Assembly (NCBI RefSeq): GCF_032102965.1
Contig: NZ_CP134880.1
Span: 1 to 64,000, forward strand
Direction: 5' to 3'
DNA: 64,000 nucleotides
Origin: Demequina capsici
Lineage (GTDB): Bacteria > Actinomycetota > Actinomycetes > Actinomycetales > Demequinaceae
Of the stretch, positions 8,339 through 15,584 are shown piece by piece. Position numbers and translations under genes: made by a program. Each line of letters starts with the position of its first letter. Positions within the stretch are counted from its first letter, which is position 1. The notes under the pieces were generated by a model. That model worked only from the letters and a program-made list of their open reading frames with translations, was not told the origin of the DNA and did no database searches.

Positions 8339-10756
8339 ATGGACGCGATGGATGAGATCGTCCGCGAGTTCGTGGTCGAGAGCTATGAGAACCTCGACCA
8401 GCTGGACCAGGACCTGGTCGCACTGGAGAGCGACTCGAGCTCGCGTGCGCTGCTCAGCTCGGTGTTCCGCACCATCCACACGATCAAGGGCACCAGCGGC
8501 TTCCTCGCCTTCAACAACCTGGAGTCGTTGACCCACGTCGGTGAGAACCTGCTCGCCGAGCTGCGCGACGGCAAGCGCACCATGACGGCCCGCACGGCCG
8601 ACGTGCTGCTGAAGATGGTCGACGCGGTCCGCGAGCTGCTGGCGACGATCGAGGCCACGGGCAACGAGGGCTCGATCGACACGACCGCCGTGACCGCGGA
8701 GATCCAGTCCGTGCTGGACGACCCGACCGGCGGTGCGGCCGCCGAGGCCGAGCCTGCCGACGCTCCGACGGGCGACGCCGACGACGTCATCGAGTCCGCG
8801 ATCGCCGCGCTCCACGACGACGAGGACGCCCACGACGACGAGGACGAGGAGCTGGCGGTCGAGGAGACGACCGACGCAGAGCCGAAGCCCGTCGTCGCCG
8901 AGGCCCCCGCCGTGAAGCGGACGCCGAAGATCGGGCGCAAGCCCGTCGTCCAGGCGCAGACGGCCCCTGAGCCAGGTCCTGAGCCGGAGCCCGCTCCGGC
9001 GGCCGTCGCCCCTGCCGCCGCTGCCGCCCCTGCCGCCCCGAAGGCCGCCGACGAGGCGCCCGTGCGGTCCGCCGCTGAGCAGTCGATCCGCGTGGACGTG
9101 GAGGTGCTCGACGCGCTCATGCGCCACGTGGGCGAGCTGGTGCTGGCCCGCAACGCGATGACGAACCTCGCAGCCGACATGGACGACCCGGCGCTCGTGC
9201 GCGCCTCGCAGCGGCTGTCGCTGATCGCGACCGAGCTGCAGCAGGGCGTCATGAAGACCCGCATGCAGCCGATCGACCACGTGTGGAACAAGGTGCCGCG
9301 CATGGTCCGCGACATCTCGTCGGCCCTGGGTCGCAAGGTGCGCCTGGACATGGTCGGCAAGGAGACGGAGCTCGACCGTGGCGTCCTGGAGGCGATCAAG
9401 GACCCGCTGACCCACCTGATCCGCAACGCGATCGACCACGGCATCGAGACGCCGGCGGACCGTGTCAAGGCGGGCAAGGAGGAGCAGGGCGTGCTGGGCC
9501 TGCGCGCCTACCACCAGGGCGGCCAGGTCGTCATCGAGATCAGCGACGACGGCAAGGGCATCGACCCGGAGATCGTGTCCGCGAAGGCGGTCGAGAAGGG
9601 TCTGAAGACCGCCGGGCAGATCGAGAACATGAGCCCGCAGGACATCCTGCAGCTGCTGTTCCTGCCGGGCTTCTCCACCGCGGACAAGGTCACGAACGTG
9701 TCGGGCCGCGGCGTCGGCATGGACGTCGTCAAGACCAAGATCGACTCGATCGGCGGCGTCGTGGACGTGCAGTCGACCCCGGGCTCGGGCACCACGTGGC
9801 GTCTGCGCATCCCGCTGACGCTCGCGATCATGCCGGCGCTGACCGTCGAGTGCGCGTCGGAGACCTTCGCCATCCCGCAGGTGAACCTGCTCGAGCTGCT
9901 CGCGATCGACGACAAGCTGACGGGGATCGACCACGTGGGCGAGGCCCCGGTCTACCGCCTGCGCGGCCAGCTGCTGCCGCTCGTGGACCTGCGCGACGTG
10001 CTGGGCAGGGGAAGGCGCGAGTCGCTGACCGGCGCCGTCATCACGGTGCTGCAGGCGGACGGTGGACGCTTCGGGCTGCTGGTGGACAAGGTCCGCAACA
10101 CGGAGGAGATCGTCGCCAAGCCGATCGCCGCCGCGATCAAGGGGATCGGCCTGTATGCGGGCGCGACGCTCCTGGGCGACGGCTCCGTGACGCTGATCCT
10201 CGACGTCCCCGCGGTGGCGCGTCGGGCTCTCGATCTTCAGGAGACGACGATCGACGCCGGCCACGACAACGCGCAGCGCGGCGACACCGAGCAGATGCTC
10301 GTGGTCTCGATCGGCGAGGGCCGTCAGATCGCGATGCCGCTGGGAGCCGTCACACGCCTGGAGCGACTGCCTGCCGACGTCCTCGAGACGGTGGGCGGCG
10401 CGACGGTCATGCAGTATCGCGACCGCATCACGCCTGTCGTCGACCTTGCGCAGATGCTCGGTTCGGGTGCGACGTTCCGTGAGGAGCTCGCCTTCGTCAT
10501 CTGCACGCGCGGGGACCGCACCGTGGCGCTCATCGCGAACGAGGTCGTCGACATCGTCGACTCCCGCGCGGAGGAGCGCTCGGAGGTGTCCGGCTACGGC
10601 CTGCTCGGCTCGATCGTGGTCAAGGACCGCGTCACCGAGCTGCTCGACCTGGAGGCAGCGGTCACCGCCGCCGACGCGTCGTTCTACGAGGTCGACGAGC
10701 ACGTCTTCAACGACGCCGAGGTCGCCGAGCTCATCGGCGCAGGGAAGGGAGCCTGA
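8339..10756 (+). CDS. cheA: Chemotaxis histidine kinase CheA
   Basis: CheA phosphorylates itself and passes phosphate to CheY and CheB at receptor arrays. The 805-residue protein has an HPt domain with the phospho-His at residue 47 (RTIHTIKGTSGF), an acidic then Ala/Pro-rich linker at about 125-245, a P3 dimerisation segment (LMRHVGELVLARNAM), and a kinase domain with the N box HLIRNAIDHG and the G boxes DDGKGID and GRGVGMDVVK. Two CheW-like domains follow, at about 490-620 and 640-795. No recognisable P2 response-regulator-binding domain lies in the linker. It opens the chemotaxis operon behind a sigma-28-like promoter; cheW starts one base after its stop. Confidence 0.96.
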   Translation: MDAMDEIVREFVVESYENLDQLDQDLVALESDSSSRALLSSVFRTIHTIKGTSGFLAFNNLESLTHVGENLLAELRDGKRTMTARTADVLLKMVDAVRELLATIEATGNEGSIDTTAVTAEIQSVLDDPTGGAAAEAEPADAPTGDADDVIESAIAALHDDEDAHDDEDEELAVEETTDAEPKPVVAEAPAVKRTPKIGRKPVVQAQTAPEPGPEPEPAPAAVAPAAAAAPAAPKAADEAPVRSAAEQSIRVDVEVLDALMRHVGELVLARNAMTNLAADMDDPALVRASQRLSLIATELQQGVMKTRMQPIDHVWNKVPRMVRDISSALGRKVRLDMVGKETELDRGVLEAIKDPLTHLIRNAIDHGIETPADRVKAGKEEQGVLGLRAYHQGGQVVIEISDDGKGIDPEIVSAKAVEKGLKTAGQIENMSPQDILQLLFLPGFSTADKVTNVSGRGVGMDVVKTKIDSIGGVVDVQSTPGSGTTWRLRIPLTLAIMPALTVECASETFAIPQVNLLELLAIDDKLTGIDHVGEAPVYRLRGQLLPLVDLRDVLGRGRRESLTGAVITVLQADGGRFGLLVDKVRNTEEIVAKPIAAAIKGIGLYAGATLLGDGSVTLILDVPAVARRALDLQETTIDAGHDNAQRGDTEQMLVVSIGEGRQIAMPLGAVTRLERLPADVLETVGGATVMQYRDRITPVVDLAQMLGSGATFREELAFVICTRGDRTVALIANEVVDIVDSRAEERSEVSGYGLLGSIVVKDRVTELLDLEAAVTAADASFYEVDEHVFNDAEVAELIGAGKGA

Positions 10757-10757
10757 C

Positions 10758-11177
10758 ATGCGTCACCAGCTCGCCACGTTCAAGCTCGACGACCGTCTCT
10801 ACGGCGTCGACGTGTCCCGGGTGCAGGAAGCGCTCAAGATGCAGGCGCACACCCCGGTGCCCCACGCGCCCGAGGCTGTGGCCGGCCTCGTGAACCTGCG
10901 CGGTCAGGTGGTCCTCATGGTGGACCTCCGCGCCCGCCTGGGGCGAGCCCCGTACGGCCCCGATGACGAGCCGATGATGATGGTCGTCAACATCGACGGC
11001 GAGCCCGTCTCGCTTCTGGTGGACCAGGTGGGCGACGTCCTCGAGCTCGACTCGGACAGCTTCGGTCCGCCGCCGCCCACCCTGGAGGCGTCGCTGCAGG
11101 AGGTGGTGACCGGCGTGTACTCGCTGGAGAACGACCTGCTGCTGTCGCTCGACGTCGACCTCGCGGCCCAGGTCTAG
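10758..11177 (+). CDS. cheW: Chemotaxis coupling protein CheW
   Basis: CheW links receptors to CheA in the signalling array. The 139-residue protein has the usual two-lobed SH3-like pattern: an opening strand ATFKLDDRLYGVDVSRVQE, the family motif VAGLVNLRGQVVLMVDLR, and VSLLVDQVGDVLEL. The ATG at 10758 lies one base after the cheA stop, with GGGAAGGGAG just upstream as ribosome binding site. The operon continues with cheB after a gap that carries a short leader-like ORF. Confidence 0.94.
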   Translation: MRHQLATFKLDDRLYGVDVSRVQEALKMQAHTPVPHAPEAVAGLVNLRGQVVLMVDLRARLGRAPYGPDDEPMMMVVNIDGEPVSLLVDQVGDVLELDSDSFGPPPPTLEASLQEVVTGVYSLENDLLLSLDVDLAAQV

Positions 11178-11268
11178 CGCCGCACCCTGTTTCTCAGTTC
11201 CCCACGCCGACCGTCGCGAGGCAGGCCGGCACCACCTCGGCGCAGGATGCGCCAGCAGAGGAGACACG

Positions 11269-11319
11269 ATGTCAACGCAGAGCGGGACGTTCGCCATGAA
11301 CGTCACGACCGCCGGATAG
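11269..11319 (+). CDS. Candidate 16-codon leader peptide before cheB
   Basis: A short reading frame, MSTQSGTFAMNVTTAG, sits in the gap between cheW and cheB. It has the best ribosome binding site nearby (AGAGGAGA at 11257-11264, 4 bases before the ATG). Its TAG ends 9 bases before the cheB ATG and is in the same frame as cheB, which itself has only a weak site (AGGCGG). It may couple or tune cheB translation. It could also be a chance frame; there is no homology evidence. Confidence 0.38.
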   Translation: MSTQSGTFAMNVTTAG

Positions 11320-11328
11320 GCGGCGACG

Positions 11329-12390
11329 ATGGCCACCATCAAGGTCCTGGTCGTCGACGACTCCGTGGTCGTGCGCCGCATCGTCACCGATGCTCTTGCG
11401 GCGGATCCGTCGATCGAGATCGTCGGCGTCGCGCAGAACGGCTCGATCGCGTTGACGAAGGTCGCGGCCCTCAAGCCGGACCTCATCACCATGGACATCG
11501 AGATGCCGGTGATGAACGGCATCGAGACGGTCACCGAGCTGCGTCGTCGTGGCGTGCGCACGCCGATCGTGATGTTCTCCACGTTGACCTCGCACGGCGC
11601 GTCGTCCACCCTCGACGCCCTCGCGGCGGGCGCGACGGACTACGTCACCAAGCCCACGCGCGTCGCCGACCCGACCGAGGCGGTCGCCGTCATCAAGGAC
11701 CAGCTGCTGCCCAAGATCAAGGCGCTGTGCGGCCGTCCACGGCTCGGCCTGCGCCCCGCGCAGATCGCGGAGCCGCGCGGCCCGATGCGTCGTCCGCGTG
11801 CCGTCGTGATCGGATCGTCCACGGGCGGTCCGGAGGCGCTCTCGCGGGTCATCGGCGCGCTGCCCGCCGCGCTGCCGGTGCCGGTGCTCGTCACCCAGCA
11901 CATGCCGCCGGTGTTCACCGCCCAGCTCGCCGCGAGGCTCGACCGGCTGGGGCCGTCGAAGGTGGTCGAGGCGCAGGCGGGCGACCGGCTCGATCCAGGC
12001 ACCGTCTACATCGCGCCCGGCGACTTCCACCTGGAGGCGCAGGCGCAGGGCACGCTCGTGAAGGCTGTGGTCCATCAGGGACCGCAGGTCAACTTCTGCC
12101 GCCCTGCCGTGGACGTCATGTTCCGTTCCGCCGTGAAGGTGTGGGGCGGGGACCTGCTCGCCGTCGTCCTCACGGGCATGGGCTCCGACGGACGCGAGGC
12201 CTGCCGCGAGATCCACGACGCCGGCGGCCGCGTGATCGTGCAGGACGAGGCGACCTCCGTGGTGTGGGGCATGCCGGGAGCGGTCGCGACCGCCGGGCTC
12301 GCCCATCAGATCCTGCCGATCAGCGAGATCGCGCCTGCCATCGCAGGCGTCTTCGCGGGCCGTACCGCCCGGGTGGGGGTGGCCCGATGA
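11329..12390 (+). CDS. cheB: Protein-glutamate methylesterase CheB
   Basis: CheB removes methyl groups from receptor glutamates when phosphorylated by CheA. The 353-residue protein has an N-terminal receiver domain (acidic pair D10-D11, phospho-acceptor D56 in LITMDIEMP, conserved K in YVTKPT) and a C-terminal methylesterase domain. The catalytic triad is visible as S164 in GSSTGG, H191 in TQHMPP and D287 in TGMGSDG. Its TGA overlaps the cheR ATG (ATGA), so the antagonistic pair is translated together. All active-site residues are present. Confidence 0.96.
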   Translation: MATIKVLVVDDSVVVRRIVTDALAADPSIEIVGVAQNGSIALTKVAALKPDLITMDIEMPVMNGIETVTELRRRGVRTPIVMFSTLTSHGASSTLDALAAGATDYVTKPTRVADPTEAVAVIKDQLLPKIKALCGRPRLGLRPAQIAEPRGPMRRPRAVVIGSSTGGPEALSRVIGALPAALPVPVLVTQHMPPVFTAQLAARLDRLGPSKVVEAQAGDRLDPGTVYIAPGDFHLEAQAQGTLVKAVVHQGPQVNFCRPAVDVMFRSAVKVWGGDLLAVVLTGMGSDGREACREIHDAGGRVIVQDEATSVVWGMPGAVATAGLAHQILPISEIAPAIAGVFAGRTARVGVAR

Positions 12391-13193
12391 CCATCGCCCC
12401 CGAGGCCTTCGACTTCGTCGCCACCCTCGTCCGCCAGCGCAGCGCGATCCAGCTGGAGAAGGGCAAGGAGTACCTGGTGGAGAGCCGCCTGGCGCCCCTC
12501 GCCAGGTCCGCCGGCGCCGCGAGCGTCGACGCATATGTGCGCACCCTGCGGGCCAACGCGGGCCTGCACGACCAGGTGGTGGAGGCGCTCACGACGAACG
12601 AGACCTCCTGGTTCCGTGACATCACCCCGTTCGCGATGCTGCGCAACACCGTCCTGCCGGATCTGCGCAACCGCGGCACGCGCCGCCTCAAGGTGTGGTC
12701 GGCCGCGTGCTCCACGGGCCAGGAGGCGTACTCGATCGCGATGACCGTCAAGGATCACCATCCTGACCTGGACCTCAGCATCGTCGCCACCGACCTGTCG
12801 GAGGAGGTGCTCGCCAAGGGCCGTCTCGGTGCGTACTCGCAGCTGGAGGTCAACCGCGGCCTCCCGGCGCCCGTGCTCGTGAAGCACTTCGTGCGCAAGG
12901 GCGCGACCTTCGAGATCGCCCCCCCGCTTCGTCAGCAGGTGACCTTCCGCAAGCACAACCTGCTGGACCAGCCGCCCATGGGCGGCCCGTTCGACATCGT
13001 GTTCCTTCGCAACGTCCTCATCTACTTCGACGTGGCGACGAAGCGCGAGGTGCTCTCCAGGGTGAAGCGCTCGCTCGCACCAGGGGGGTACCTGTTCCTC
13101 GGCGCCGCCGAGACGACCATCGGAATCGACGACTCCTGGGAGCGTGTCCACGAAGGTGGCAGCTCCGTGTACAGGCCTCGCGAAGGGAAGTAG
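12387..13193 (+). CDS. cheR: Chemotaxis protein methyltransferase CheR
   Basis: CheR transfers methyl groups from S-adenosylmethionine to receptor glutamates. The 268-residue product has the all-helical N-terminal domain (to about residue 70, ending TTNETSWFRD) and a Rossmann-like methyltransferase domain with the SAM motif VWSAACSTGQEAYS, the acidic residue in IVATDLSEE and the segment FDIVFLRNVLIYFD. The ATG overlaps the end of cheB by 4 bases. cheY follows 5 bases later. Confidence 0.96.
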   Translation: MTIAPEAFDFVATLVRQRSAIQLEKGKEYLVESRLAPLARSAGAASVDAYVRTLRANAGLHDQVVEALTTNETSWFRDITPFAMLRNTVLPDLRNRGTRRLKVWSAACSTGQEAYSIAMTVKDHHPDLDLSIVATDLSEEVLAKGRLGAYSQLEVNRGLPAPVLVKHFVRKGATFEIAPPLRQQVTFRKHNLLDQPPMGGPFDIVFLRNVLIYFDVATKREVLSRVKRSLAPGGYLFLGAAETTIGIDDSWERVHEGGSSVYRPREGK

Positions 13194-13198
13194 ACGCC

Positions 13199-13582
13199 AT
13201 GAAGGCACTTGTCATCGATGACTCGCGCGTCATGAGACGCATCGTCGGAGGCATCCTCACCGACGTCGGCTTCGACGTGGTGGAGGCGGGGGACGGCCGG
13301 GAGGCCCTCGACCGGCTCGAGGAGCACGACGACGTCCAGCTGTGCTGCATCGACTGGAACATGCCGGTGATGACCGGCTTCGAGTTCGTGGTCGAGGCGC
13401 GCAAGCGCGACGAGTGGCGCGACATCACTCTCATGATGGTCACCACCGAGGGGGAGCAGTCGCAGATCGTGCGCGCGCTCGCCGCAGGTGCGCATGAGTA
13501 CGTCATCAAGCCGTTCACGCCCGAGGTGATCGTGGACAAGCTCCAGTTCCTCGGCCTCGTCGACGCGAAGGAGACGCTGTGA
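13199..13582 (+). CDS. CheY-type single-domain response regulator (first copy)
   Basis: A lone receiver domain of 127 residues. Acidic pocket D7-D8, phospho-acceptor D52 in CIDWNMP, T83 in MMVTTEG and K104 in YVIKPF are all present. It follows cheR by 5 bases, has AGGGAAGTAG as ribosome binding site, and its TGA overlaps the GTG of the CheX-like gene. One of the two receivers in this operon should bind the flagellar switch and the other may act as a phosphate sink; the sequence alone does not say which. Confidence 0.92.
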   Translation: MKALVIDDSRVMRRIVGGILTDVGFDVVEAGDGREALDRLEEHDDVQLCCIDWNMPVMTGFEFVVEARKRDEWRDITLMMVTTEGEQSQIVRALAAGAHEYVIKPFTPEVIVDKLQFLGLVDAKETL

Positions 13583-14073
13583 CCGTCACAACCATGTGGG
13601 AGGTGCTCGCCGACCCGGACCCCGTGTTCACCGTGGCTGAGGACCTGTTCGCGACCATGATCGACCGCGAGCCCGGCTACCTGATGCGCTGGTACGGCGA
13701 GCGCCCCGCGATCCTTCGTCCCTGCTACACGTGGGTGGACGTCGTCGGTGGCGACGACGACGCCCGCATCCTCATCTCGATGGCGCGCGACACGGGCGAG
13801 GACCTCGCCCGCGTGCTCTTCGAGCTGGGGGACGACGAGCCCGTCACCGACGCCGACTTCACCGATGCCGTCGGTGAGCTGGTCAACGTCGTCGGCGGGA
13901 ACGTGAAGTCCCTCGTCACCCACCCCGGCATCCTCACGATGCCCAAGGTGTCCGACGAGCAACCGAGTATGGCCGACGCGGCACCCGTCATGGATGCCTG
14001 CGTCACGTGGCGTGGCGCGCTCGTGTGCGTCAGTCTCTGGACCCTCCCGCAGGGTCCTCAGCTCAGGTCATAA
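13579..14073 (+). CDS. CheX-like chemotaxis phosphatase
   Basis: CheX/CheC proteins remove phosphate from CheY-P and use a conserved E-x2-N motif. This 164-residue protein carries ELVNVVGGNVKSLV at about residues 97-110, which fits the CheX pattern (E, N, then G and K). It starts at a GTG overlapping the stop of the preceding cheY, so the phosphatase and its likely substrate are coupled. The rest of the protein is only loosely like known CheX. Confidence 0.74.
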   Translation: MTVTTMWEVLADPDPVFTVAEDLFATMIDREPGYLMRWYGERPAILRPCYTWVDVVGGDDDARILISMARDTGEDLARVLFELGDDEPVTDADFTDAVGELVNVVGGNVKSLVTHPGILTMPKVSDEQPSMADAAPVMDACVTWRGALVCVSLWTLPQGPQLRS

Positions 14074-14095
14074 CCCGACTAACTAAGGAAGAGAG

Positions 14096-14467
14096 GTGGC
14101 CGACATGAAGGTTGTCGTCGCCGATGACAGCCGCGTCATGCGGCAGATCGTGATCCGCACGCTCCGCCAAGCGGGTTACGACTGGTGGGACATCGAGGAG
14201 GCCGAGAACGGCGCCGATGCTCTCACGAAGATCCGGGCGAACGAGCCCGACTTCGTCCTGTCCGATTGGAACATGCCGGAGATGACCGGCATCGAGCTGC
14301 TGCGCAGTCTGCGCGGGGAGGGCAACGAGACGCCGTTCGCGTTCGTCACCTCCGAGGGCTCGGATCAGATGCGCGAGATGGCCGAGCAGGCCGGCGCGCT
14401 GTTCCTGATCGCCAAGCCGTTCACCGCGGACACCTTCCGCGACACCATCGACCCGTTGCTCGCATGA
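14096..14467 (+). CDS. cheY: CheY-type response regulator (second copy)
   Basis: A 123-residue receiver domain with D10-D11, phospho-acceptor D57 in LSDWNMPEM, and K107 in IAKPF. The Ser/Thr switch lies in FVTSEGSD and the active-site neighbour W58-N59 is typical of CheY proteins that bind FliM. The ribosome site AGGAAGAG (14086-14093) sits close to the GTG at 14096; an ATG at 14105 is an alternative start with more usual spacing. The TGA overlaps the next gene by 4 bases. Likely the main flagellar switch ligand. Confidence 0.9.
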   Translation: MADMKVVVADDSRVMRQIVIRTLRQAGYDWWDIEEAENGADALTKIRANEPDFVLSDWNMPEMTGIELLRSLRGEGNETPFAFVTSEGSDQMREMAEQAGALFLIAKPFTADTFRDTIDPLLA

Positions 14468-14955
14468 ACGGGGCCATGAAGCCGACGCCGGTGCCCACGG
14501 CGTTCGAGGTGAGGGAGCTGTTCGAGGGCATGCTCGGTCGGGCCGTCGAGTGGGGGGACGCGAAGCGCGTCGACCCGCTGGACGGTGCCGCGTGCGCCAC
14601 ATACGTGGACGACTTCGGCAACGTGAAGGCGATCGCGCTCGCGGACATCCCGCTGATTGCGCGCGCCGGCTCGGCGATCGCGCTGATGCCGCAGAACGGT
14701 GCTGAGGCCGCCGTGTCCAGCGGGCTGGTCACGCCGCCGCAGTTCGACAACATGGCGGAGATCCTCAACGTCGCCGCGTCGCTGTTCAACAAGAAGGACA
14801 CCGTCCATCTGAAGCTGCAGGAGACCTTCGCGCCTCGCGAGACCCTGCCGGCGGACGTCAACGAGCTGGCGCTTCAGCAGGGTGGCCGGATCGATGGCGC
14901 GCTGGCGATCCAGGGCTACGGCGACGGCCGGATCTCGTTCGTCGTCGCGTTCTAG
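14464..14955 (+). CDS. Chemotaxis-operon protein of unknown family, possibly degenerate CheC/CheX fold
   Basis: A 163-residue protein translationally coupled to the second cheY (ATGA overlap), the last gene of the operon. It is not a family I recognise with certainty. A segment AEILNVAASLFNKKD at about residues 98-112 resembles the E-x2-N helix of CheC/CheX/FliY phosphatases (E and N present, the Gly missing). The C-terminus has strands such as IDGALAIQGYGDGRISFVV. A role in CheY dephosphorylation or receptor adaptation is inferred only from position and this motif. Confidence 0.55.
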   Translation: MNGAMKPTPVPTAFEVRELFEGMLGRAVEWGDAKRVDPLDGAACATYVDDFGNVKAIALADIPLIARAGSAIALMPQNGAEAAVSSGLVTPPQFDNMAEILNVAASLFNKKDTVHLKLQETFAPRETLPADVNELALQQGGRIDGALAIQGYGDGRISFVVAF

Positions 14956-15030
14956 AGAGGGAGGATCTTCGAGGCGCGTGCACCGTTCGCGCCTCGAGAG
15001 CGTGCGAGGCCCGCGGGTCCCTTTGCGCGG

Positions 15031-15089
15031 CGTGGCAGTACATGAGAGCAAGATCTGGCGCTCGGATACGACCCTCATGTACTGCCACG
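15031..15089. repeat. Perfect 16-bp inverted repeat with 27-base spacer
   Basis: CGTGGCAGTACATGAG at 15031-15046 is matched exactly by its reverse complement at 15074-15089. It lies about 75 bases after the last chemotaxis-operon gene. The loop is long and there is no T-run, so it is not a standard terminator. Operator, recombination site, or a hairpin that protects the 3' end of the mRNA are all possible. Confidence 0.7.
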
Positions 15090-15119
15090 ATGCGGGGCGC
15101 GCGAGCGGAGGTGCTGACC

Positions 15120-15340
15120 GTTCGTGACGCGAAGATGCCCGACGGTGGGCTGGGGAAGCGCGTTCCTGTACAGGTGCAGTGTGAGCGGGCCGGTCACCAG
15201 CCCCGCGGGGTGCCACAGGTTCAGCGCCTCAGCGCGCACGGTCGCGCGCGCCGCGTGCCGTGAGTCGCGGTACACGCCAGGAAGCCGGTCAACGGCGCGT
15301 CGAGATCGGTGAGGTCGGGGAGCGGGCGCATGCGTGGCAT
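15120..15340 (-). pseudogene. Remnant of an AbiEi/DUF559-type protein
   Basis: On the minus strand one frame gives a plausible start, MRPLPDLTDLDAPLTG, from 15331. After a shift near 15296 another frame gives RLPGVYRDSRHAA and LWHPAGLVTGPLTLHLY. This order resembles the N-terminal half of actinobacterial proteins that carry an AbiEi-like helix-turn-helix before a DUF559 nuclease domain. The helix-turn-helix middle and the whole C-terminus are missing. Recognition rests on pattern only. The rest of the 629-base gap (14956-15584) has no gene that I can support. Confidence 0.35.
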
Positions 15341-15522
15341 TCGAGCGTCGAGTGACGCTCTGCCGCCGACGGAAGCGGTGATCCGTGGATGCGTCGAGGC
15401 CGGAACCGGGCTGGGGGCGTCTGCGTCCTGCTGGCGCGGGGCAAGGCGTCGCTCGAAACGGACGCATTCGGACTCTCGAATCCGGCTCGACTCGCGCCGA
15501 TCGGTTGGTTTCAATTCTGATT

Positions 15523-15550
15523 CTTAACAATGCGAACGTGTAGTCGATCG
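15523..15550 (+). promoter_or_regulatory. Sigma-28-like promoter before the first receptor gene
   Basis: CTTAA at 15523-15527, 15 bases, then GTCGATCG at 15543-15550, 34 bases before the ATG. The -35 and -10 are each a weaker match than at the other sites. An overlapping alternative is TCGAA at 15476-15480, 15 bases, GCCGATCG at 15496-15503, with a better -10. Confidence 0.45.
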
Positions 15551-15584
15551 GGTGGGCGACATCATCACACGTCCCTGGAGAACC

